Source: Brevibacterium oceani
GTDB lineage: Bacteria; Actinomycetota; Actinomycetes; Actinomycetales; Brevibacteriaceae
Direction of reading: 5' to 3'
Length of the DNA stretch: 64,000 bases
Assembly: GCF_013623835.1 (NCBI RefSeq)
Contig: NZ_JABKDE010000004.1
Coordinates: 62,001 to 126,000, forward strand
Shown: piece by piece, positions 52,320 to 59,676 of the stretch
How the letters are laid out: each line of letters starts with the position of its first letter
Numbering within the stretch: the first letter of the stretch is position 1
Made by a program: the position numbers and the translations under genes
The notes under the pieces: generated by a model
Told to the model about the DNA's origin: nothing
The model's input: only the letters and a program-made list of their open reading frames with translations
Databases searched by the model: none

Positions 52320-53504
52320 TCAGCCGTGGGGCCAGCCGGTGTAGCACTCGGCGAGGTAGCGGCGGCCGTGTTCGGACTCGAGGATGGAATGGAGCTCGCC
52401 GAGGCTGCGCTTCGTTTCGAACGCGTCCTGACTGGGGTCGGTGTGGAGCATCCGGGTCATCTGGTACGAGAAGTTCTGTGCCTTCCAGACCCGCTTGGTC
52501 GCGGTCTGCGAGTAGGCGGCAAGCGCCTCGGTGTCGGATTCTCTGAAGGCTGTGATCAGGGCCGGAGCGAGCACGGAGACGTCGGCGAACGCGAGGTTGA
52601 GACCTTTCGCCCCGGTCGGAGGGACGGTGTGGGCGCTGTCACCGGCGAGGAACATCGAACCGTGCTGCATCGGTTCGGTCACGGCCGAGCGGAACGGGAG
52701 GACGGTCGTGTCGATGATCGTCCCGGTCTTGAGTGCGAAGCCGTCGGGGCCGTCGACGCGGGCTTGGAGTTCGGTCCAGATGCGGTCATCGGACCAGTCC
52801 TCGACGTTGGTGTCAGGGGAGGTCTGGAAGTACATGCGCTGGACGGCGTCGCTGCGCTGGGAGATGAGGGCGAAGCCGTGGTCGGAGCGGGAGTAGATGA
52901 GGACCTCGTGGCTGGGTGGGGCTTCGCAGAGGATGCCGAACCAGGCGAAGGGGTATTCGTGGAAGAACCGCTGTCGGGTGCCCTCGGGGATCATCGCGCG
53001 GCAGGGGCCGCGGGAGCCGTCGGAGCCGACGATGTAGCGGGCGGTGATGCGCAGCTCTTCGCCGTCGGCGGTGGTGGCCGTGACCCAGGGGGTCTCGGTT
53101 TCGATATCGCCGAGGCGGGTGTCCGTGACCGAGTAGAAGATCGGTTCGCCGGTGCGTTCGCGGGCGGCGGCGAGGTCGACGAAGATCTCGTTCTGCGGGT
53201 AGAGCCAGACGGATTCGCCGACGAGTTCGGGGAAGTCGAAGGAGTGGGAGACGCCGTTGACGCGGATGTCGATGCCGTCGTGGCGGTGACCTGAGGTGTG
53301 GACGCGGGATTCGACGCCGGCGGATTCGAGCATGCGCACGGATCCTGCTTCGAGGATTCCAGCGCGGTGGGTGTGCGCGATGTCGTCGTGGCTGCGGTTG
53401 TCGATGACGACGGATTCGATGCCTGCGTTGTGCAGCAGGTGCGCGAGCATGAGTCCCGCGGGACCTGCGCCGACGATTGCGACGTCTGTCTGAAGTTCTG
53501 GCAC
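52320..53504 (-). CDS. pobA: 4-hydroxybenzoate 3-monooxygenase
   Basis: PobA hydroxylates 4-hydroxybenzoate to protocatechuate with NAD(P)H and FAD. At 394 residues it has the exact family length, with FAD motifs 'VAIVGAGPAGLMLAHLL' at the start, 'YIVGSDGSRGPCR' in the middle and 'MFLAGDSAHTVPPTGAKGLN' near residue 285. The GTG start is fixed by AAGGAGGCCACG. It is the first gene of pobA-pcaHGBL and supplies the substrate for the dioxygenase. No regulator gene lies next to it. Confidence 0.95.
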   Translation of the reverse strand: MPELQTDVAIVGAGPAGLMLAHLLHNAGIESVVIDNRSHDDIAHTHRAGILEAGSVRMLESAGVESRVHTSGHRHDGIDIRVNGVSHSFDFPELVGESVWLYPQNEIFVDLAAARERTGEPIFYSVTDTRLGDIETETPWVTATTADGEELRITARYIVGSDGSRGPCRAMIPEGTRQRFFHEYPFAWFGILCEAPPSHEVLIYSRSDHGFALISQRSDAVQRMYFQTSPDTNVEDWSDDRIWTELQARVDGPDGFALKTGTIIDTTVLPFRSAVTEPMQHGSMFLAGDSAHTVPPTGAKGLNLAFADVSVLAPALITAFRESDTEALAAYSQTATKRVWKAQNFSYQMTRMLHTDPSQDAFETKRSLGELHSILESEHGRRYLAECYTGWPHG

Positions 53505-53757
53505 CGTGGCCTCCTTGCCTTCTCTCGTCCATTCAGTGTGCGCCCGGTCACTGACACAAGGCGACGCCGTTCTCAATGAATGGGAGAGGAGGCTTGGGGA
53601 GCTCGGGACGGATTCTGTTGAAAGTCTCTTTTCTATAACAGATCACAAAAGTGGTGGAAAAGGGTGCTTTGAAAGTAATTCATCAGTCATCATGAAATCA
53701 TTCCCCACCACTCTTCACTGTGATCGGTGCTCATGCACCCCTGGACAAGGAGTCTCC

Positions 53758-54369
53758 GTGACCGCTTCCAAGACCCGCTCCCGCAAGTTCAAAGCCATCC
53801 TCGCCGGGGGTATTGTCCTCGGCGTCGGCGCAGCCGTAACCCTGGCCGCCTGGACCGACGACGAATGGGCCGAAGGTGTCTTCGGCGCCGGTTCGTTCAA
53901 CGTTGAGGGCAGCACGACGGGAGCGGCCGACAGCTTCACCGATCACGAGAGCGCGGACGGCGCGGCATCACTGGACTTTGAGCTCCCCGCCAGTGACAAT
54001 CTGTCTCCCGGAGACGCTGTGGCTGCTCCGTTCGTGCTTCGTCTCGATGAAGCCACCACATACGACGCGACAGTCGACCTCACCAGCGCGGCCGGAACGG
54101 GAGCCAACGCTGCCAACCTGACCTACGGGATCGTTCAGGTCGCCAATGCCGGTGCCTGCACCGTCGGCGCGACAGGCACACAGATCGTTCCCTCCGGCAC
54201 CGCACTGAGCTCAACGACGGGTAAACAGGGCTTCAACCTCACTGCCGGTGCCGACGGTGAAGCCGGAGCACAGGTGACACTGTGCTTCACCGTCACCGCG
54301 GGTGACGATCTCTCTGAGGGCGATAAAGCGACCGCCCAATGGCAGTTCACCGCGACCTCGGCCGAATGA
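53758..54369 (+). CDS. SipW-dependent-type exported protein 1
   Basis: The 203-residue protein starts with a basic region, a hydrophobic core 'AILAGGIVLGVGAAVTLAAW' and the sequence 'TDDEWAEGVFGAGSF', the pattern of signal regions processed by SipW-type peptidases (as in TasA-like proteins). The mature part is acidic, rich in Thr, Ala and Gly, and predicted beta-rich, with two Cys. A GTG start is supported by ACAAGGAGTCTCC. It lies first in a four-gene locus with its predicted signal peptidase. The upstream gap is AT-rich and likely holds the promoter. Confidence 0.85.
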   Translation: MTASKTRSRKFKAILAGGIVLGVGAAVTLAAWTDDEWAEGVFGAGSFNVEGSTTGAADSFTDHESADGAASLDFELPASDNLSPGDAVAAPFVLRLDEATTYDATVDLTSAAGTGANAANLTYGIVQVANAGACTVGATGTQIVPSGTALSSTTGKQGFNLTAGADGEAGAQVTLCFTVTAGDDLSEGDKATAQWQFTATSAE

Positions 54370-54383
54370 CGCTGATCTGATCG

Positions 54384-55094
54384 ATGCGCTTTTCATTGTC
54401 GCGATTGCGCCATCTCTTCTCTGGCAGGAGGGCACCGTCAAGTGCCCTCCTGCTGAGTCGACGGCAAGTTCGACAGCGGCGCCGGCTGCGCAACCGACGC
54501 GTCAAAGCGATTCTCGCCGGTGGGCTCGTCTTCGGTGTGGGCGCGACGGCGACTGTCGCGGCGTGGACGGACAGCGAAAACGCGGAGGGCTCGTTCACGG
54601 CAGGCCGATTCGACATCGAGGTCTCGGTCGATGGGACGAACTGGACGAGCAATCCGACCATGACCTTCGACGCAGGCAATATGTTCCCCGGGGCGAAGTC
54701 GTATGCGAAAGTATTCGTCCGAACAAGCTCGACGACGACGATGAACGGGACCGTGAAGGTCTCCGGGGGTGGAATCACCAATCCGGGAACCACGATCGGT
54801 GCCAGCCTCGCATATCGGGCTGTCACTCAATCGACGACGACCAGTGGCATGGGAAGCGTGACCTGTACCGAGAACTCATTCACGGGAAGTCCCACATACG
54901 CCCTTGGAACCGCGAGCCGAATTCCGCTGAAGACTGCAATCACCTCAAACAGTACCCAGTCCCTGAGTAAGCAGGCGACGTCGGTTCAGGCCTACTGCTT
55001 CGAAGTCGTTCTTCCGGAGACGACTCCCAATGCGGCGCAGGGCAGCACGGCGACGCACACCTGGACGTGGAGCGCCGAATCAGTGGCGGGATGA
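54384..55094 (+). CDS. SipW-dependent-type exported protein 2
   Basis: The 236-residue protein has a long, very basic N-terminal extension (Arg/Gln-rich, about 38 residues), then 'KAILAGGLVFGVGATATVAAW' (21 in full; core GGLVFGVGATATVAAW) and 'TDSENAEGSFTAGRFDIEV', matching protein 1's signal region. The mature region is Ser/Thr-rich and beta-strand-like, with two Cys. It begins 14 bases after protein 1 and ends overlapping the peptidase gene by 4 bases. Function is probably structural: a surface fibre or matrix subunit. Confidence 0.85.
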   Translation: MRFSLSRLRHLFSGRRAPSSALLLSRRQVRQRRRLRNRRVKAILAGGLVFGVGATATVAAWTDSENAEGSFTAGRFDIEVSVDGTNWTSNPTMTFDAGNMFPGAKSYAKVFVRTSSTTTMNGTVKVSGGGITNPGTTIGASLAYRAVTQSTTTSGMGSVTCTENSFTGSPTYALGTASRIPLKTAITSNSTQSLSKQATSVQAYCFEVVLPETTPNAAQGSTATHTWTWSAESVAG

Positions 55095-56518
55095 CGATGT
55101 CGGAGCATCATGAGATCAAGCGAGGCAGAGCGGGGGCATGGCTCGGGGCTGCCTTGCTCAACGTGCTCGCCGTTCTCGGAGTGGTGTGCATCGTCCTCGT
55201 CATCCTCAGCGTCGTCTTCAACATCTCGATCATGATGTTCAAGACCGGTTCGATGAGCCCGACGATTCCGGCCGGTTCGATCGCCCTCGTCCGGGAGACC
55301 CCAGCCGCGCAGATGGAGATCGGCGATGTGGTCACCGTCGACCGTGGGGAGAAGATCCTGCCGGTCACACACCGAGTGGTCTCCGTCCTCGACAAGGACG
55401 CCCAGTCAGGACGTGTCACATTCGAACTGCGCGGTGACGCCAACGAAGAGAAGGACCCGGAGCCCTACACAGCGATGACTGTGCGCACGGTGATGTTCTC
55501 GATTCCCGGCGTCGCACCGATTCTCCAACAGTGGCGCAACCCGTTCCTGCTCGGCGGTATCACGATCGCAGCGAGCCTCCTCGTCGTCTGGGCTTTCTGG
55601 CCGCGGCGTGGCGACGAACCGGACGAGACCGACAATCCGGGCGAGAGTGACGGGTCCCGCGATGGCAGAGAGCTATCGGAAAGTTCCGCTCGGGCCGAGA
55701 TCGACAAGTTACGAGCCCCCGCTCGCTCACCCAAGCACGCCGTGGCAGCTCCGATCATCGTTGCGATGCTCTTCGGTGGAGGAGCCGCAGCGGACGGCTT
55801 CGGAGTCGACGCGACTGCAAGCGGAAGCACAGGCGCTGTCTCAGCCCAGTCCTCGTCGGAGGTTCACGGTCAGTATCTGCGGTTGAAGGCGTTCGGCGAC
55901 GACGAGAAGATGCTCGGTCTCAGTCCGGGTGCATCAGCGAATTGGATCGTCGACGTGTGGGTCGAGGATGCCGATCCCGGTACGGTCGACCTCGAGATCG
56001 GTGCAGGGCAGGTGACGGAGCCGCTCGCCTCAGCGCTGGTCGTCGATGTGCACAGCTGCGATCGGACCTCGGCCGACGAAGGATGCCCGGAGGGCTCACG
56101 GAGCTTACTGAGCGGGGTGCCACTGACTGACTTGGGACGTGCGCCGGACGGTAACCGAGTGCTCGACGAAATGCCGAGTGAGGACGAACGACGTATCGAT
56201 GTGACTGTCTCGCTGCTGCCCGGTGCCGATGCGCAAGAGGTCGCAGGAGAGACGAGCAGCGTCCGGATCACCGCGCTGGGTCAGGGGGAGGAACTCTCCG
56301 TGGGCCCAGGCGACCCTGGGCCAGACGATCCGGGCGAAGCCGACGCCGATTCCGACGGGTCAGGCACGGACGATCCTGGTGCGGAAGAGCCCGGCGGGTC
56401 GGGAGACCTGCCGTGGACCGGCATCGACGGATGGCAGTGGTTCCTGCTGGCCGCGTTCGTGCTCATTGTCGTGGGATCGGCTGTCGTCTCGCGGACGCGG
56501 AGGGCGAAGCAGTCATGA
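55091..56518 (+). CDS. SipW-type signal peptidase I fused to a wall-anchored extracellular region
   Basis: Residues 1-180 form an S26B signal peptidase: membrane helix (about 16-44), 'KTGSMSPTIPAGS' with catalytic Ser54, 'VTHRVVSV' with His94 in place of the bacterial Lys, and 'RGDANEEKDPEP'; a second helix lies near residue 155. After an acidic linker comes another hydrophobic segment (about 213-235), a predicted beta-rich ectodomain, an acidic Pro/Gly/Asp-rich stalk and a sortase-like tail 'LPWTG' (residues 440-444), hydrophobic helix and RTRRAKQS. SipW proteins are normally about 190 residues, so the C-terminal 290 are an addition. It would process the proteins encoded beside it. Confidence 0.87.
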   Translation: MTMSEHHEIKRGRAGAWLGAALLNVLAVLGVVCIVLVILSVVFNISIMMFKTGSMSPTIPAGSIALVRETPAAQMEIGDVVTVDRGEKILPVTHRVVSVLDKDAQSGRVTFELRGDANEEKDPEPYTAMTVRTVMFSIPGVAPILQQWRNPFLLGGITIAASLLVVWAFWPRRGDEPDETDNPGESDGSRDGRELSESSARAEIDKLRAPARSPKHAVAAPIIVAMLFGGGAAADGFGVDATASGSTGAVSAQSSSEVHGQYLRLKAFGDDEKMLGLSPGASANWIVDVWVEDADPGTVDLEIGAGQVTEPLASALVVDVHSCDRTSADEGCPEGSRSLLSGVPLTDLGRAPDGNRVLDEMPSEDERRIDVTVSLLPGADAQEVAGETSSVRITALGQGEELSVGPGDPGPDDPGEADADSDGSGTDDPGAEEPGGSGDLPWTGIDGWQWFLLAAFVLIVVGSAVVSRTRRAKQS

Positions 56519-57045
56519 CTCGAACGTTCTCTTGGAACCGACTCCGAGTCGTTCTCGCTGTGGTCGCACTGTTGGCGATCGTCCTCGTGCCTTCGGCGGT
56601 CAATGGAACCGTCGCCGGGTGGAAAGACGCCGACTCGAGCGAGGGTGCGTTTCAGGCCGGAACTGTGCCCACACCCGTATTGACCAGGAACTGCGCCTAC
56701 ATATCAGTCCTCGGACTCGGCGCTCGCGTTCGGGTCTATTGGAAGCCACCGGCAGGTTATCAACTCGGCGACATCGACGTCACTGCATCGACCAGTGGAC
56801 TCGGCTCCGTTCTGGCTCCCATCACGGGGTTCAGCCTCGCGTCGAACACCACCTCGAGTGGCGACGGTTCTTATACGACAGACGTCCCCACGAACCTCCT
56901 CGGCGGACTGCTGGGTCTCGGTACAGAACTGGAGATAGCTTTCCAAACCCGGCACGCGAGTGGGTGGCGGTCGAACGCCGCTTCCGTAGCGAGCAATGCT
57001 GGGCTGATCGCTGGGCTCAGTGGAAGTTGCCGCAACCTCACGTGA
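56515..57045 (+). CDS. SipW-dependent-type exported protein 3
   Basis: The 176-residue protein begins 'MTRTFSWNRLR', has a hydrophobic core and the variant signal pattern 'GTVAGWKDADSSEGAFQAGT', related to proteins 1 and 2. The mature part contains two Cys (one near residue 62 and one near the C terminus) that may form a disulfide, and Gly/Ser/Leu-rich strands. It overlaps the peptidase stop by 4 bases (ATGA). It ends 6 bases before a hairpin terminator. No named family is recognised beyond the shared signal. Confidence 0.8.
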   Translation: MTRTFSWNRLRVVLAVVALLAIVLVPSAVNGTVAGWKDADSSEGAFQAGTVPTPVLTRNCAYISVLGLGARVRVYWKPPAGYQLGDIDVTASTSGLGSVLAPITGFSLASNTTSSGDGSYTTDVPTNLLGGLLGLGTELEIAFQTRHASGWRSNAASVASNAGLIAGLSGSCRNLT

Positions 57046-57051
57046 CGAGAG

Positions 57052-57089
57052 GAGCTCGGGGTGCCCTCGTGAAAGGACACCCCGAGCTC
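57052..57089. terminator. Hairpin terminator after the SipW-type locus
   Basis: GAGCTCGGGGTG and CACCCCGAGCTC pair perfectly (12 bp, extendable), with a 14-base loop, 6 bases after the last gene of the locus. It lies between that gene and the convergent ComA-like gene and could serve both. Confidence 0.75.
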
Positions 57090-57115
57090 GATGTCAGCTA
57101 TGCCGCTGACCATCT

Positions 57116-57952
57116 TCACGGAGCCGGGTTGATCACCCGTCCCCAGGTCGACTTGTTGCCCCAGATGTTCTGGCGCAGGCCCTCGAGCTGGAGGATCTGC
57201 GAGTGGTCGACGAACAGGTTGCATTCGTTTCCGTAGTTCTTGATGTACCACTCGAAGACCGGTCCGTCGGCGGCTTCGAACATGACGTTCTCGAGCCCGA
57301 GTCCGTTGATGATCGAGGCGGCCGCGGCGGTGTTCCACTCGTCGACGTTCTCCGTGATGCCCTCGGACTCGATCATGATGATCGAGGCTCCGGCATCCAG
57401 AGCACGCTTGCCGCGGTCGACGAGGTCGCCGATGTCCTTCGCGGACTCCGCTGCCAGCTCGGCCTCGCCCGAGTCTCCGCCCGAGCCGATCTGGATGCCC
57501 AGCTCCGGCTTCGCCTTCAGCCCGGCCTTGACGACCTTCTCCACCAGACGCTCCAGCCCCGAGGTCGGCAACATGATGAAGCCGGTCGAGATCTCGATGA
57601 CGTCGAAGCCGACCTCCTTGGCCTCCTTGAGGTACTGGTCGACCGCGTCGTCTCCGTAGCGCAGGACCGTTTCGATCCAGCCGCCCGAGGACACATACGC
57701 GCCGTTCTCATGAGCGATGTCGCTGAAGGCCTTGACTTGGTCGGCCGGGACGAGCGAGAACGATCCGCCCGCCCACTTGATGCCGTCGACCCACTGACCG
57801 GCGACGTCGAAGACGTCCTGCAGATGCCGGGTGCCGAAGGTCGAGTAGTAGGGTGCGCGGATCTCGGTCATCCCGATGGTGCGGGGCTTGGCCGGGCGGT
57901 AGGCGCGGGGAACGAAGTTCATGGACACATCGAAATCGATGGCGTTCGACAT
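57116..57952 (-). CDS. Phosphosulfolactate synthase (ComA) family protein
   Basis: The 278-residue TIM-barrel protein matches the ComA family: 'RTIGMTEIRAPYY', 'VDGIKWAGGSFSLVP', 'YVSSGGWIETVL', 'IEISTGFIMLP', 'ELGIQIGSGGDSG' and 'IMIESEGITENVD'. ComA adds sulfite to phosphoenolpyruvate in coenzyme M synthesis; bacterial relatives often have other or unknown roles. The start MSNAIDFD follows AAAGGAATCACC. It is 94 bases downstream of an MmgE/PrpD gene, and opposite lies a sulfur-uptake pair, which supports a sulfur-related function. Confidence 0.85.
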   Translation of the reverse strand: MSNAIDFDVSMNFVPRAYRPAKPRTIGMTEIRAPYYSTFGTRHLQDVFDVAGQWVDGIKWAGGSFSLVPADQVKAFSDIAHENGAYVSSGGWIETVLRYGDDAVDQYLKEAKEVGFDVIEISTGFIMLPTSGLERLVEKVVKAGLKAKPELGIQIGSGGDSGEAELAAESAKDIGDLVDRGKRALDAGASIIMIESEGITENVDEWNTAAAASIINGLGLENVMFEAADGPVFEWYIKNYGNECNLFVDHSQILQLEGLRQNIWGNKSTWGRVINPAP

Positions 57953-58046
57953 GGTGATTCCTTTCTTCGGATGCCGACGATTCATCGGCGGGGCTGCCGA
58001 TCATCTGTCGGCAGGGGTGCCGGGATCTCCGGCGGGTGACGCAGCC

Positions 58047-59471
58047 TCAGCTGCGAGTCTGAGGAACCTGGGCGAGGACCCGGGTCAGCTCACGGATCGG
58101 ATGATTCTCGAGGTCATGGACGAGGTCGGCGATCTCATCACGCAGAGCCGCCTCGGCGAAGGGGGAGGTCAGGGCGTCGAACTTCCGACGCGCGCCTTCC
58201 CAGTCGAGAGGATTCGTGGTGAAGCCGTCGTAGTCATCGGTGCTCGCCCGGAACGTCGTCCCGTCGCCGAGGGTGACGACGAGGTCGGCACACATGTGTT
58301 CGGGGAAGCGGTCGCTGAACTCCTGCGAGGGTGTGATCGTCACCTTGTGCATGAGGTCCTGCACATCGTCGTCGACGATGCGCTCCGGCTCGTACTGAGC
58401 AGGGTTGAGCTCCCCGTCGAGGAGGACGACCGCGACCATCCACGGCAGCGAATGGTCCGCCTCCTCCTTCGTCCGGATCGTGCGCTTGTCGCCCTCCTCA
58501 CCTCCGCCGATGATCGAATAGGCGACGTCGAAGGTCGTCAGCTCCACGCTGGCGATGGCATCGGCGCGGAATCCCTCTTGGCGTCGGATCTCCTGCGCGG
58601 CGTCGAGGGCCGACTGCGAGTGGATCTCCGCATTGTGCTTCTTGATGATTGTGCCCGTGACCTTCTCGAGGTCCTCTCTCGACCAGTCGAGGTCGAAGTC
58701 CCCGGCCAGGGCCTTGAAGCCCTTGTTGCCCTCGAAGACCTCAGCCGGGCCGGTGATCCCGTGTGCGGCGAGCAGGGCGTCGAAGACTCCCTCCTTCGAC
58801 ACGTGCGGATACGCCAGCCCCTTCCAGTGGCTGAGGTCCCCGGTCCGGGTCACGCGCAGCGCCACATTGGCGGTGCCGGCCATAGCTGCGGCGTTCGCGA
58901 TCTGCGCCGCGTTCAGACCCAGGGCCTTCGCCGAGGCGGCGCCGGCGGCGAAGGCACCCTGAGTCGTATGGTCGAAGCCCAGGTCTCGGACCGGAGCGAC
59001 ATCCGAGAGTCGGGCGTGGATCTGATAGGCCACGGCGAAGGCCGTGAGGAAGTCCTCACCGCTGGCATCGGCGTGCTCGGCAGCGGCGAGGACCGCGCCC
59101 ATATTGTCCGAGGGGTGATTCGTCTCGCCCTTCGCGAGGTAGGCATCCATGAAATCGAGATACCTGCTCAGAGCCGAGTTGAAGAACGCGGCATGGTCCG
59201 GACTGGCGTGGCCGCCGCCGATGAGTGTGGCTCCCTGCCCGGCATCGAGGTCCTCGATGAGGGCTCTGATCTCCTGCAGCGGGGGAGCGTCGAGGGCGCC
59301 GATGGCGACGCCGATCGTATCGAGGACGCGGATCTTCAGCTGTTCGTGAGCCTGCTCGCTGAGCATGTCCAGCGAGGCCCGGTCGACGAATTCTGCGAGT
59401 GACTGGACTTCTGTCTGTGTTGCCTCCGCTGTCGCTGTCTGAGCTGTGCGGGGCGTGAATGTCGTTGTCAT
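58047..59471 (-). CDS. MmgE/PrpD family protein (2-methylcitrate dehydratase-like)
   Basis: The 474-residue protein has the MmgE/PrpD pattern: 'IRVLDTIGVAIGALDAPP', 'GETNHPSDNMGAVLAAAEHA', 'GTANVALRVTRTGDLSHWKG' and 'IIKKHNAEIHSQSALDAA'. PrpD dehydrates 2-methylcitrate; the family also includes other dehydratases, isomerases and decarboxylases (aconitate decarboxylase-like). No prpB or prpC is nearby, so propionate metabolism is doubtful. Just upstream lie a DtxR-like box and a perfect palindrome. It is the first gene of an operon with the ComA-like gene. Confidence 0.87.
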   Translation of the reverse strand: MTTTFTPRTAQTATAEATQTEVQSLAEFVDRASLDMLSEQAHEQLKIRVLDTIGVAIGALDAPPLQEIRALIEDLDAGQGATLIGGGHASPDHAAFFNSALSRYLDFMDAYLAKGETNHPSDNMGAVLAAAEHADASGEDFLTAFAVAYQIHARLSDVAPVRDLGFDHTTQGAFAAGAASAKALGLNAAQIANAAAMAGTANVALRVTRTGDLSHWKGLAYPHVSKEGVFDALLAAHGITGPAEVFEGNKGFKALAGDFDLDWSREDLEKVTGTIIKKHNAEIHSQSALDAAQEIRRQEGFRADAIASVELTTFDVAYSIIGGGEEGDKRTIRTKEEADHSLPWMVAVVLLDGELNPAQYEPERIVDDDVQDLMHKVTITPSQEFSDRFPEHMCADLVVTLGDGTTFRASTDDYDGFTTNPLDWEGARRKFDALTSPFAEAALRDEIADLVHDLENHPIRELTRVLAQVPQTRS

Positions 59472-59486
59472 TGTGACCTCTCCTAG

Positions 59487-59505
59487 TTAGGTTAGGTATT
59501 CCTAA
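59487..59505. promoter_or_regulatory. DtxR/IdeR-like iron box upstream of MmgE/PrpD gene
   Basis: TTAGGTTAGGTATTCCTAA matches the iron-box consensus at 15 of 19 positions: the left half is perfect and the last five bases of the right half fit. It is 16 bases before the gene's start on the minus strand. Regulation of the PrpD-ComA pair by iron is inferred. Confidence 0.55.
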
Positions 59506-59513
59506 GCATGCTC

Positions 59514-59545
59514 CCAAAAGTATCTTGACGTCAAGATACTTTTGG
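59514..59545. promoter_or_regulatory. Perfect 32-bp palindrome, operator-like
   Basis: The 32 bases are fully self-complementary around the core TATCTTGACGTCAAGATA. It sits in the gap between the MmgE/PrpD gene and the oppositely transcribed YeeE gene. The TTGAC-GTCAA core resembles operators of MarR-type repressors. No T-run or gene end is near, so terminator function is unlikely. Confidence 0.65.
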
Positions 59546-59676
59546 TGAGATCCATGTCACACCGAGACCACTGCGTGGCGGTGCTTGCGGCTGTGGTTGA
59601 CGAAATCTGGATTGTTGAGCAAAATGGGGCTTTGTTGTGGTCGCCTGCGGCCATGTCTCACAGAGAAAGCGGTTCT

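Noticed and set aside
53614-53642. TCTGTT-N17-AACAGA dyad upstream of pobA and the SipW-type locus
   Set aside because: The arms are only six bases and the spacing does not match a known IclR (PcaR/PobR) operator; too weak to call.
58047-59471. True 2-methylcitrate dehydratase (prpD)
   Set aside because: prpB and prpC are absent nearby and the partner is a ComA-like gene, so only the family name is used.
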